The translations under genes were made by a program, and so were the position numbers. Under the pieces are notes generated by a model, which saw only the letters and a list, made by a program, of their open reading frames with translations, searched no databases and was not told where the DNA came from. Shown one piece after another: positions 42,611-51,287 of a stretch of 61,265 bases of DNA; within the stretch, counting starts at the first letter, position 1, and each line of letters begins with the position of its first letter. Source of the DNA: Galbibacter kalidii (lineage in GTDB: Bacteria > Bacteroidota > Bacteroidia > Flavobacteriales > Flavobacteriaceae); assembly GCF_026241135.1 (NCBI RefSeq), contig NZ_JAPFGA010000018.1:1-61265 (forward strand), in the 5' to 3' direction.

Positions 42611-45600
42611 TTACATATTTCTTCTATACTGTCCTCCTACTTCAAAGAGAGCATTTGTGATTTGCCCGAGGGAGCACACTTTTGTGGCTTCCATTAAGGC
42701 TTCAAATATATTTTTATTCTGAATAGCTGAATTTTTTACCGTTGCGATTGTTTCGCTGGCTTCTTCCTCATAGACTTTGTTCAGTTTCTCCAAAGTCGCT
42801 ATCTGCAATTGCTTTTCAGTTTCCGTAGCGCGGATGACTTCGGAAGGGATAATCGTTGGTGAGCCCTTACTGCTTAAAAAGGTATTGACTCCGATAATCG
42901 GATATTCTCCGGTATGTTTCAAGGTTTCGTAATACAAACTCTCTTCTTGTATTTTAGATCGCTGATACATGGTTTCCATTGCACCAAGCACTCCTCCACG
43001 CTCTGTAATGCGGTCGAACTCCTGTAAAACAGCCTCTTCGACCAAATCAGTGAGCTCTTCTATGATAAAACTTCCTTGAATCGGATTTTCGTTTTTGGTC
43101 AGCCCCAGTTCTTTGTTGATAATCAACTGAATGGCCATTGCCCGACGAACACTCTCTTCTGTAGGTGTGGTAATCGCCTCGTCATAGGCATTGGTATGTA
43201 ACGAATTGCAATTGTCGTAAATGGCATACAAAGCCTGAAGCGTGGTTCGGATGTCGTTAAAATCGATTTCTTGTGCGTGCAGTGATCTTCCCGACGTCTG
43301 TATGTGGTATTTCAACATCTGGGAACGCTCGTTTGCTCCGTATTTTTCTTTTAATGCTTTGGCCCATATTTTCCGTGCTACCCTACCGATAACCGCATAT
43401 TCCGGATCAACTCCATTAGAGAAAAAGAACGAAAGATTCGGACCGAATTTATTGATATCCATCCCCCTACTCAGGTAGTATTCCACGTAAGTAAATCCGT
43501 TAGCCAAGGTAAAAGCCAATTGTGTAATGGGATTGGCGCCAGCTTCGGCGATATGATAACCCGAGATAGAAACGGAATAGAAATTCCGAACATTGTTTTC
43601 GATAAAGTATTCCTGTACGTCACCCATCAAACGCAGGGCAAATTCAGTTGAAAAAATACAGGTGTTTTGCGCCTGATCTTCTTTTAAAATATCGGCTTGT
43701 ACTGTTCCGCGGACTTGCGCTATGGTTTTTGCTTTGATGTTTTCATATACCTTTTTGGGCAGCACCATATCTCCGGTTACTCCCAATAGCATCAGCCCCA
43801 AACCATCATTTCCTTCAGGAAGACCTTCCTCTTCAGCACCTTCTGCACGGGAAAAACTATGATAACGCGGACGCGCTTCCTTTTTTGTTTTGTAAATCGC
43901 ATCAATTTTAGCATTTACTTCATCTTCCAATCCGTTTTCCTTGATATAAATCTCACATTGCTGATCGATAGCTGCATTCATATAAAAACCGAGCAACATC
44001 GGTGCGGGTCCGTTGATGGTCATACTCACCGAAGTCATCGGGTCTGCCAAATTGAAACCTGAATACAATTTCTTGGCATCATCCAAACAGCAAACAGACA
44101 CCCCGGCATTCCCGATTTTTCCATAGATATCCGGACGATGATCGGGGTCATTTCCATAGAGTGTTACCGAATCAAAAGCAGTTGACAAACGCTTTGCCGG
44201 CATTCCCAAACTCACATAGTGAAAACGCCTGTTAGTCCGTTCCGATCCTCCTTCTCCTGCAAACATTCGGGTAGGGTCTTCCCCGGTTCGCTTAAAAGGG
44301 TATAAACCGGAAGCGAAAGGAAATTCACCCGGTACATTTTCCTGTAATACCCAACGCAACACATCGCCCCAAGCTTCATATTTGGGCAAAGCTATCTTCG
44401 GAATTGGAGTATGTGAAAGCGATTCGCTATGGGTTTCTATTTTAATCTCCTTATCGCGGACTTTAAATGAATAGATCGGATCTTTATATTTTTTTAGTTT
44501 CCCTTCCCAGTTGATGATAATCTCCCAATGATGTGGATGAAGATTCATTTTTATCTGGTCAAACTCATTGAGAAGCATTTTTACCAAATCAGCTTTGTCA
44601 GACTTGGCGGATTGAAGCCCTTCACTCTCAATTCCAAATTTTGACAAGCTTAGTTTAGCATCAGCAACTGTTTCTATGGTTTTATAGATCCCGTAGAGTT
44701 TTTGTGCTACTGCCGCTTGTTCGGAAGCTCTTTTATCATATCCGCGGTTGTTTTCGGAAATTTCAGAAAGGTAGCGCGTACGATTTGGAGGAATAACAAA
44801 AACTTTCTCACTCATTTCCTCGGAAATTTCAAAAGCTGATTGTAAGTCTGCTTTTGTTTTATCAACCAGGGTTTTCATGATCGCCATATAAAGCGTATTC
44901 ATTCCGGGGTCGTTAAACTGAGCTGCAATGGTCCCAAATACAGGAAGATCCTCGGCTTTGGCATCCCAAAGTCCATGATTCCGTTGATATTGTTTTTTTA
45001 CATCACGAAGTGCATCCTGTGCTCCTCGTTTATCAAATTTGTTGATCGCTACCAAATCGGCAAAATCAAGCATGTCAATTTTTTCCAGTTGTGTGGCTGC
45101 GCCAAATTCAGGCGTCATCACATACAGCGACACATCTGAGTGTTCCAAAATCTCGGTATCACTTTGTCCGATTCCAGAAGTTTCAAGGATAATCAGGTCG
45201 TATTTTGCTGCTTTCAGGACTTCAACCGCTTCTTTTACATGCTTTGACAATGCTAAATTAGACTGTCGTGTGGCCAAACTTCGCATATACACCCTCGGGT
45301 TGTTGATGGCATTCATTCTGATTCGGTCACCCAACAAAGCCCCTCCTGTTTTACGTTTGGAAGGATCTACGGAGATAATTCCGATGGTTTTATCATCAAA
45401 GTCATTCAAAAACCGACGTACCAATTCGTCGACCAGTGAAGATTTTCCGGCGCCGCCTGTTCCTGTGATTCCTAGAACGGGTGTTTCCTCCCCTAGCCCC
45501 TCCAAAGGAGGGGAATTAAATTCCTCTTTAAACATTTCCGGGTTGTTTTCCGCCAGGGAAATCAACCGGGCAATGGTGTTTTTATCTTTTTCTTTAAGTT

Positions 45601-46075
45601 TTTTAGCAACATCTATTTTTTTTGAAAACGTATCGATAGGATAATCAGCTGTAGCTATCAAATCATTGATCATGCCTTGCAATCCCATTTCACGACCATC
45701 ATCCGGGGAATAAATCTTTGTTATTCCATAATCCATCAAGGCTTCGATTTCCTCAGGAAGGATCACACCGCCACCACCGCCAAAGATCTTGATATGCTCC
45801 GCTCCTTTTTCCTGAAGCAAATCATACATATATTTAAAATACTCGTTATGCCCCCCTTGATAGGAAGTCATCGCAATGGCATTTACATCTTCCTGAATGG
45901 CCGTGTTCACTACTTCCTCCACACTTCTGTCATGCCCCAAGTGAATAACCTCCACCCCAGTAGCCTGAATGATCCTACGCATGATATTGATTGCTGCATC
46001 ATGACCATCAAACAAAGAAGCCGCTGTTACAATTCGTATTTTATTCTTGGGTTTATATCGATTTATTTGCTCCAT
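42611..46075 (-). CDS. icmF: Isobutyryl-CoA mutase, fused IcmF (methylmalonyl-CoA mutase family)
   Basis: Single chain of 1154 residues in IcmF order: cobalamin-binding domain at the front (FDGHDAAIN, His25 as the lower cobalt ligand), a MeaB-like G-protein chaperone in the middle (Walker A GTGGAGKS at 205-212; later NKFD), and the mutase TIM barrel at the end. [10 protein letters not shown] and AQNTCIF carry Phe and Gln where methylmalonyl-CoA mutases have Tyr and Arg, which points to isobutyryl-CoA/butyryl-CoA as substrates. Residues 187-196 ([10 protein letters not shown]) are an in-frame dispersed repeat. It has no clear TAnnTTTG box. Confidence 0.93.
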   Translation of the reverse strand: MEQINRYKPKNKIRIVTAASLFDGHDAAINIMRRIIQATGVEVIHLGHDRSVEEVVNTAIQEDVNAIAMTSYQGGHNEYFKYMYDLLQEKGAEHIKIFGGGGGVILPEEIEALMDYGITKIYSPDDGREMGLQGMINDLIATADYPIDTFSKKIDVAKKLKEKDKNTIARLISLAENNPEMFKEEFNSPPLEGLGEETPVLGITGTGGAGKSSLVDELVRRFLNDFDDKTIGIISVDPSKRKTGGALLGDRIRMNAINNPRVYMRSLATRQSNLALSKHVKEAVEVLKAAKYDLIILETSGIGQSDTEILEHSDVSLYVMTPEFGAATQLEKIDMLDFADLVAINKFDKRGAQDALRDVKKQYQRNHGLWDAKAEDLPVFGTIAAQFNDPGMNTLYMAIMKTLVDKTKADLQSAFEISEEMSEKVFVIPPNRTRYLSEISENNRGYDKRASEQAAVAQKLYGIYKTIETVADAKLSLSKFGIESEGLQSAKSDKADLVKMLLNEFDQIKMNLHPHHWEIIINWEGKLKKYKDPIYSFKVRDKEIKIETHSESLSHTPIPKIALPKYEAWGDVLRWVLQENVPGEFPFASGLYPFKRTGEDPTRMFAGEGGSERTNRRFHYVSLGMPAKRLSTAFDSVTLYGNDPDHRPDIYGKIGNAGVSVCCLDDAKKLYSGFNLADPMTSVSMTINGPAPMLLGFYMNAAIDQQCEIYIKENGLEDEVNAKIDAIYKTKKEARPRYHSFSRAEGAEEEGLPEGNDGLGLMLLGVTGDMVLPKKVYENIKAKTIAQVRGTVQADILKEDQAQNTCIFSTEFALRLMGDVQEYFIENNVRNFYSVSISGYHIAEAGANPITQLAFTLANGFTYVEYYLSRGMDINKFGPNLSFFFSNGVDPEYAVIGRVARKIWAKALKEKYGANERSQMLKYHIQTSGRSLHAQEIDFNDIRTTLQALYAIYDNCNSLHTNAYDEAITTPTEESVRRAMAIQLIINKELGLTKNENPIQGSFIIEELTDLVEEAVLQEFDRITERGGVLGAMETMYQRSKIQEESLYYETLKHTGEYPIIGVNTFLSSKGSPTIIPSEVIRATETEKQLQIATLEKLNKVYEEEASETIATVKNSAIQNKNIFEALMEATKVCSLGQITNALFEVGGQYRRNM

Positions 46076-46388
46076 CAGTAATAAAATGTCTTATTTACGT
46101 CTGCAATTTACAGAATTTGCAAAATAATGTCGATTCTTTTTAGAAGTTTTCAAGTATTTTGACCTTATAATTTTTAAGTAAAACATTTACTTCATTTATA
46201 TCACAAAATCATCCTTTATTTTAGCTGAATATTCATTATTTTGCCTCACCCGAATCCCGAGTTTCCGGGGTTCGACCTCTCCAAAGGAGGGGTAAAAAGG
46301 AAATTCCGGGACAAGCCTGTCTGATGATAGGAAAACTTGGGAGAATTATTTTAAATTCAATAAGTTCGTTGTTAACCAACCAACAATT
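46076..46388. other. icmF-purU divergent intergenic region
   Basis: A 313-bp A/T-rich region, with no gene seen. It holds CCCGAGTTTCCGGGG-like text and CCTCTCCAAAGGAGGGG (46276-46292), a copy of the palindrome found in frame inside icmF. Promoters for both genes should lie here, but no perfect TAnnTTTG box was found. Confidence 0.6.
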
Positions 46389-47243
46389 ATGGGAAAGATT
46401 ACCATTTTAATTCACTGTAAGGACAGCTCGGGTATTATCGCCTCAGTTACTAATTTCATATACGAGAATCAGGGGAATATCGTTTATATCGATCAGCATG
46501 TAGACAGGCACAACAGCATTTTCTTTATGCGTTGCGAAAGCGAATTCGATCCACAAACTTTTGATTTGAATGCTTTTCGTTCTGATTTTAATGATCAAAT
46601 TGCCGAAAAATATGTCATGTCATGGGAATTACACACTGATGATCACAAACCTAAGATGGCTGTTTTTGTATCAAAATACGATCACTGTCTTTATGATATC
46701 CTAGGAAGATATAATGCCGGGGAATTGAATGTTGAAATTCCTTTTATCATCAGTAATCACCCAGATCTAAAACATATTGCGGATAGTTTTAAAATCCCAT
46801 TTCATCATATTCCAGTTATCTCAGCAACCAAAAAAGAAGCGGAAACAAAACAATTGGAACTACTGGAAAAACATCAAGTTGATTTTGTGGTCTTGGCGAG
46901 GTATATGCAAATTGTTTCTGAAAGGCTTATTCAGCATTATCAAAACAAAATTATCAATATCCACCATTCCTTTTTACCTGCTTTTGCGGGTGCAAAACCC
47001 TATCATTCTGCCTACAAACGCGGAGTGAAAATCATTGGCGCTACTAGCCACTATGTAACTGAAGAATTGGATGCCGGGCCTATTATCGAACAAGATGTTG
47101 CACGTGTTACCCACGCTCACGCTATCAACGATATGGTGATGAAAGGAAGGGATCTTGAAAAAATTGTCCTTGCACGGGCTATAAAACTGCATATCGATCG
47201 GAAAACCATGGTTTTTAACAATAAAACCATCATTTTTAGCTAA
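46389..47243 (+). CDS. purU: Formyltetrahydrofolate deformylase
   Basis: Enzyme of 284 residues that hydrolyses 10-formyl-THF to formate and THF, balancing one-carbon pools and supplying formate for purine synthesis. The N-terminal ACT domain is KITILIHCKDSSGIIASVTNFIYENQGNI; the C-terminal formyltransferase domain has FIISNHPDLKHIAD, INIHHSFLPAFAGAKPYH (catalytic His/Asn pattern) and GATSHYVTEELDAGPIIEQD (Asp). Its length is normal for PurU. It is followed by a bidirectional terminator shared with pyrF. Confidence 0.95.
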   Translation: MGKITILIHCKDSSGIIASVTNFIYENQGNIVYIDQHVDRHNSIFFMRCESEFDPQTFDLNAFRSDFNDQIAEKYVMSWELHTDDHKPKMAVFVSKYDHCLYDILGRYNAGELNVEIPFIISNHPDLKHIADSFKIPFHHIPVISATKKEAETKQLELLEKHQVDFVVLARYMQIVSERLIQHYQNKIINIHHSFLPAFAGAKPYHSAYKRGVKIIGATSHYVTEELDAGPIIEQDVARVTHAHAINDMVMKGRDLEKIVLARAIKLHIDRKTMVFNNKTIIFS

Positions 47244-47388
47244 GGTTTGATAACGCAACACACACAAAGCATTGAATTAATACTTTCATAATTTCTACTT
47301 AACATAGATTACAACTCTATAACGGACATTTGCGTCAGGATGAGTTTCATACATTGAATGTTTGAGTTAGCAAATTAGTTAGTTTAGC

Positions 47389-47418
47389 AAAAACCGATTT
47401 TTTATAAAGTCGGTTTTT
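47389..47418 (+). terminator. Terminator between purU and pyrF
   Basis: AAAAACCGATTT/AAGTCGGTTTTT stem (one G-U pair), followed by TGTTTTTTT. The A-rich left side also makes it work on the minus strand. Confidence 0.8.
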
Positions 47419-47425
47419 TGTTTTT

Positions 47426-48235
47426 TTATAAAAACTCTGCCATTTGCTGTTGTAGAGCCTCAGCTTTTTCGGCTGCTTTTTGAGCAAAATCCGTTTCGTT
47501 TGATGCGTATATGATTCCGCGTGAAGAGTTGATTAACAAACCTACATCTTTTGTCATTCCATATTTACAAACCTCTTCCAGACTCCCTCCTTGTGCGCCA
47601 ACTCCGGGCACCAGTAAAAAGTTATCAGGAATAATCTGTCGTATTTCTTTAAGGTATTCTGCTTTGGTCGCCCCGACGACATACATCAGGTTTTCAGCAT
47701 TTTTGTATGTTTTTGAAGTTTCGAGTACTTGTTGGTAGAGTGGCTTACCATTGACTTCTTTGGTTTGAAAATCGAACGCCCCTGCATTGGAAGTCAACGC
47801 CAACAGAATGGTGTGCTTATCCTTAAATTCTAAAAAAGGCTCAACGGAATCCCTGCCCATATAGGGCGCAATGGTCACCGAATCAAAATTAAGATCTTCA
47901 AAAAAAGCCTTGGCATACATCGTTGATGTGTTTCCGATATCCCCTCTTTTTGCATCAGCGATAGTAAAGATTTCCGGGTACTGTTTGTTGATATAAGCAA
48001 TTGTTTTTCCCAGTGCCTGCCAGCCTTTCAAACCATAGGCTTCGTAGAATGCAATATTGGGTTTGTAGGCCACCGCCAAGTGATGTGTGGCATCTACAAT
48101 TGCTTTGTTGAATGAAAAAATAGGGTCTTCCTCCTTTAATAAATGTGATGGTATTTTTTTTAAATCGACATCCAAACCTATGCAGAGAAAGGACTTTTTG
48201 GTTCGGATTTGTTCTACGAGTTCTTTGGTTGTCAT
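47426..48235 (-). CDS. pyrF: Orotidine-5'-phosphate decarboxylase (long type)
   Basis: Last step of UMP synthesis, cytoplasmic, in a TIM barrel of 269 residues. Motifs: [28 protein letters not shown] (the catalytic Asp-Lys-Asp array), [28 protein letters not shown] and [11 protein letters not shown] with a phosphate-binding end SSRGI. This is the longer group found in Bacteroidota and Actinomycetota rather than the 230-aa E. coli type. It lies 95 bp downstream of prfA, across a copy of the TTCGAC...TGACAT repeat. Confidence 0.95.
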   Translation of the reverse strand: MTTKELVEQIRTKKSFLCIGLDVDLKKIPSHLLKEEDPIFSFNKAIVDATHHLAVAYKPNIAFYEAYGLKGWQALGKTIAYINKQYPEIFTIADAKRGDIGNTSTMYAKAFFEDLNFDSVTIAPYMGRDSVEPFLEFKDKHTILLALTSNAGAFDFQTKEVNGKPLYQQVLETSKTYKNAENLMYVVGATKAEYLKEIRQIIPDNFLLVPGVGAQGGSLEEVCKYGMTKDVGLLINSSRGIIYASNETDFAQKAAEKAEALQQQMAEFL

Positions 48236-48330
48236 TTTATTTTCAGCTTTTAGCGTCTATAAAAAATGCCATACTTCGACAGTCCTTCGACTGTGCTCAG
48301 AATGACATCAGCAACATTTAAAATAACCAG

Positions 48331-49407
48331 TTACATGGTTTCACTGGCTTCTTTGAGCTTTTCAGTATTTTCAGTCATTTTCAATTCGTCGATGATCTTT
48401 TCAAGATCACCATTTACAATATTGGACAAGTCGTAAAGCGTGAGTCCAATTCTGTGATCGGTGACACGACCCTGCGGATAGTTGTAAGTTCTAATCTTCG
48501 CACTTCTGTCACCACTGGAAACCATACTTTTACGTCTGGCTGCATCGGCTTCCTGTTTTTTGGCCAATTCGCGTTCATATAAACGTGAACGCAGGACTTT
48601 GGTTGCTTTTTCCAAGTTCTTGTGCTGTGATTTTTCATCCTGACAACGCACTTCAATTCCCGTAGGGATGTGTTGCAGCTGAATAGCCGAATAAGTCGTA
48701 TTTACCGATTGTCCGCCGGGGCCCGTAGAAGTCGTTCTGATGATTTTCACATCGCTCATATCGAGTTCGACATCAAATTCTTCTGCTTCGGGCAATACCA
48801 TTACCGTTGCCGCCGATGTATGTACTCGTCCTTGGGTCTCGGTTTGTGGAACACGCTGTACGCGGTGTACACCGGCTTCAAATTTCATAGTTCCGTACAC
48901 ATCCTCCCCATTCACTTCAAAAATGATTTCTTTATAACCCCCGGAAGTTCCTTCATTATAATCGACCACATTCACTTTCCAGCCCTTGCTCTCACAGTAC
49001 TTGGCATACATTCGCTGTAAATCTCCGGCAAAAATACTGGCTTCATCGCCTCCGGTTCCTGCACGGATTTCCACCACAACGTTTTTGGCATCCTCAGGAT
49101 CTTTCGGGATCAACATATATTTGATCTCCTCTTCAAGATCTGGCAACTTTTCTTTGGCTTCTTCCAATTGCAACTTGGCCATTTCTACCATCTCTTCATC
49201 GCTTCCATCTTCGATGATCTCTTCAGCTTCGGCAATATTATCGAGTATGGCTTTGTATTCCTCCCGTTTATCTACAAGCTCTTTTAATTCTTTGTACTCT
49301 TTATTTAACTTCACATAACGCTTTTGGTCTGCAATGATATCCGGTTGGATAATCAAATCTGAGACCTCATCAAAACGCTGTTTTACAACATTCAATTTAT
49401 CTAACAT
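48331..49407 (-). CDS. prfA: Peptide chain release factor 1
   Basis: Class I release factor of 358 residues for UAA and UAG stops. The stop-codon-reading tripeptide is PQT (about 187-189, [10 protein letters not shown]) in place of the usual PxT, and the peptidyl-hydrolysis GGQ lies at 231-233 ([12 protein letters not shown]), whose Gln is normally methylated by PrmC. The helical N-terminal domain is complete, and the end [18 protein letters not shown] is usual. A TAnnTTTG box lies 51 bases upstream. Confidence 0.97.
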   Translation of the reverse strand: MLDKLNVVKQRFDEVSDLIIQPDIIADQKRYVKLNKEYKELKELVDKREEYKAILDNIAEAEEIIEDGSDEEMVEMAKLQLEEAKEKLPDLEEEIKYMLIPKDPEDAKNVVVEIRAGTGGDEASIFAGDLQRMYAKYCESKGWKVNVVDYNEGTSGGYKEIIFEVNGEDVYGTMKFEAGVHRVQRVPQTETQGRVHTSAATVMVLPEAEEFDVELDMSDVKIIRTTSTGPGGQSVNTTYSAIQLQHIPTGIEVRCQDEKSQHKNLEKATKVLRSRLYERELAKKQEADAARRKSMVSSGDRSAKIRTYNYPQGRVTDHRIGLTLYDLSNIVNGDLEKIIDELKMTENTEKLKEASETM

Positions 49408-49458
49408 AACTCGTTTCTATATAATCTTCCCTCAGGGGCGCTTATTGGGTTCAATTCG

Positions 49459-49466
49459 CAAATTTA
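49459..49466 (-). promoter_or_regulatory. TAnnTTTG -7 box of prfA
   Basis: The minus strand reads TAAATTTG, 51 bases before the ATG at 49407. Confidence 0.5.
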
Positions 49467-49604
49467 CGATTATTTTTAATGATTTTTGATCTAAATCGGA
49501 TTGCAGCTTTTTATTCCACCCCGCCTAAGGCGGGCTTAGACCTACTAAGGCTACATTCTTGCTATTAATATTTCAGTCCTACGGACTTTACCTTACTTAA
49601 ATAA

Positions 49605-49730
49605 ACTTTACAGAATCCATACAAACATATCGTCGATGTTTCCGATGATCTTTACATCCTGAAAAACGGATATACAAAACTTATCAATTCCAGACAAGAG
49701 CTGGTTGAAAATCATTATTTGGTAAGTTGA
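49605..49730 (+). pseudogene. Possible C-terminal remnant of an ABC-transporter ATPase
   Basis: An open frame of 41 codons between an in-frame TAA (49602) and TGA (49728), with no start: ...VDVSDDLYILKNGYTKLINSRQELVENHYLVS. The pattern DD-YILKNGK.... S-EELVE-HY-VS is how many ABC ATPase subunits end (the part after the H-loop). The rest of the gene is absent. It lies in the 383-bp gap between prfA and purM; the remaining gap holds a CCCGCCTAAGGCGGG palindrome and no gene. Confidence 0.4.
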
Positions 49731-49790
49731 ATTTTAAAACCGAAAGCAGCCTTGAATTTTGAATCTTAAATATTAAACTTTAAATCGCTT

Positions 49791-50969
49791 TTAATACTCA
49801 AAAGTCCCGTGTCCGCTTGTAATAGTCAGTTTTTTATTTTCTGAAGCCTCTACGCGGCCGATGATCTGTGCGTCAACATCAAAAGACTTGGAAATATCTA
49901 TAATATCCTGAGCGATATTTTCATCAACATAAATCTCCATTCTGTGACCGCAGTTGAACACCTGATACATTTCTTTCCATGAGGTTTTTGATTGTTCTTG
50001 AATCAATTTGAAAAGCGGAGGTACGTCAAACAAATTATCTTTTATTACGTGGACATCATCTACAAAATGCAACACTTTAGTTTGTGCCCCACCGCTGCAG
50101 TGTACCATTCCATCGATATCTTTGGCTGTATATTTTTTGAATATTTTTTGAATAACCGGAGCATAAGTCCGCGTTGGCGAAAGCACCAGTTTTCCGGCAT
50201 CGAGGGGAGCATCAGCAACGGCATCCGTGAGTTTTACATTTCCTGAATATACGAGTTCGTCGGGAACGGAGTGATCAAAACTTTCCGGATATTTTTCAGC
50301 TAAATATTTTGAAAAAACATCGTGGCGCGCCGAGGTCAAACCGTTACTTCCCATCCCGCCGTTGTATTGGGTCTCGTACGTGGCCTGTCCGAAGGAAGAT
50401 AATCCCACAATTACATTTCCGGCTTTGATGTTGGCATTATCGATCACATCTTTGCGTTTCATCCTTGCGGTTACGGTAGAATCGACAATAATGGTTCTTA
50501 CCAAATCACCTACATCGGCTGTTTCCCCTCCCGTGGAGTGGATCTGTACCCCAAAATCCTTCAACTCGGCTATGAGTTCTTCCGTACCATTGATGATAGC
50601 TGAGATCACTTCACCGGGAATCAGGTTTTTATTCCTTCCTATAGTCGAAGACAACATGATATTTTCAGTCGCTCCTACACAAAGCAGATCATCTATATTC
50701 ATAATCAATGCATCTTGCGCTATCCCTTTCCAAACCGAAATATCGCCGGTTTCTTTCCAATACATATAAGCTAAAGACGACTTGGTTCCTGCTCCATCGG
50801 CATGCATGATAATACAGTGATCCCTGCTTCCGGTTAAATAATCGGGGACAATCTTGCAAAAGGCATTTGGGAATAATCCTTTATCAACATTTTTAATCGC
50901 GTTGTGCACGTCTTCCTTGGATGCCGAAACACCTCTTTGTGCATACCTTTTGCTTATCTCAGAACTCAT
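49791..50969 (-). CDS. purM: Phosphoribosylformylglycinamidine cyclo-ligase (AIR synthase family)
   Basis: PurM-like enzyme of 392 residues that closes FGAM to AIR in purine synthesis using ATP. It begins SSEISKRYAQRGVSASKEDVHNAI, with GSRDHCIIMHADGAGTKSSLAY, NIDDLLCVGATENIMLSSTIGR and GGETADVGDL (the family nucleotide and metal site), and ends with VFNCGHRMEIYVDE. It is longer than E. coli PurM (345 aa) and follows the Bacteroidota form often named AIR synthase related protein. Its promoter lies after the terminator of the candidate RNA. Confidence 0.92.
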   Translation of the reverse strand: MSSEISKRYAQRGVSASKEDVHNAIKNVDKGLFPNAFCKIVPDYLTGSRDHCIIMHADGAGTKSSLAYMYWKETGDISVWKGIAQDALIMNIDDLLCVGATENIMLSSTIGRNKNLIPGEVISAIINGTEELIAELKDFGVQIHSTGGETADVGDLVRTIIVDSTVTARMKRKDVIDNANIKAGNVIVGLSSFGQATYETQYNGGMGSNGLTSARHDVFSKYLAEKYPESFDHSVPDELVYSGNVKLTDAVADAPLDAGKLVLSPTRTYAPVIQKIFKKYTAKDIDGMVHCSGGAQTKVLHFVDDVHVIKDNLFDVPPLFKLIQEQSKTSWKEMYQVFNCGHRMEIYVDENIAQDIIDISKSFDVDAQIIGRVEASENKKLTITSGHGTFEY

Positions 50970-50986
50970 TTACAGAATGTTTTGTG

Positions 50987-50994
50987 CAAAAATA
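50987..50994 (-). promoter_or_regulatory. TAnnTTTG -7 box of purM
   Basis: The minus strand reads TATTTTTG, 17 bases before the ATG at 50969, and downstream of the terminator at 51006-51035, so purM is transcribed separately. Confidence 0.55.
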
Positions 50995-50999
50995 GCCAT

Positions 51000-51137
51000 A
51001 AATAAAAAGCACACAAACAAAAGTTCGTGTGCTTTATAATTTTCGAAAGGTAGTTTCCTTTCAACCTTCTGTGATTTTTCAGCAAAAGCTTCACTTGCTT
51101 CCCAACTTCAAAATCACATTATTCAATCGATTAATAG
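51000..51137 (-). ncRNA. Candidate structured small RNA between glnN and purM
   Basis: On the minus strand a transcript of about 135 nt is suggested: a TATCTTTG box at 51143-51150, then perfect 9-bp arms TGTGATTTT/AAAATCACA (51070-51078 with 51110-51118) enclosing AGCAA/TTGCT (51081-51085 with 51095-51099), then GAAAGG/CCTTTC (51045-51062), and a terminator at 51006-51035 with a T run. No reading frame of note is inside. It is independent of purM, which has its own box. It does not resemble known riboswitches I can recall; type unknown. Confidence 0.5.
51006..51035 (-). terminator. Terminator of the candidate RNA (and of glnN read-through)
   Basis: Stem AAAGCACACAAAC/GTTCGTGTGCTTT (one mismatch or G-T pair) with a 4-base loop, then a T-rich run on the minus strand. 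Confidence 0.8.
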
Positions 51138-51142
51138 CAATC

Positions 51143-51150
51143 CAAAGATA
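51143..51150 (-). promoter_or_regulatory. TAnnTTTG -7 box of the candidate RNA
   Basis: The minus strand reads TATCTTTG. It lies 138 bases downstream of the glnN stop, so it cannot drive glnN. Confidence 0.5.
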
Positions 51151-51287
51151 AAAAAATGTAACACTGATTTAAGGGGAAAAATCCTATTTCTCTCATTTTT
51201 AGACGAAAAAGTAATAAAATCGGATTAACTCATCGGTTTTATATCAAAAAGTAAAAATTCTTACAAAAACAATCCGCAGTGCCCTAC

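Noticed and set aside
51000-51137. SRP RNA, tmRNA or a purine riboswitch
   Set aside because: The SRP domain IV GGAA-tetraloop context, the tmRNA tag and the purine aptamer core are not present; only a generic structured RNA is supported.
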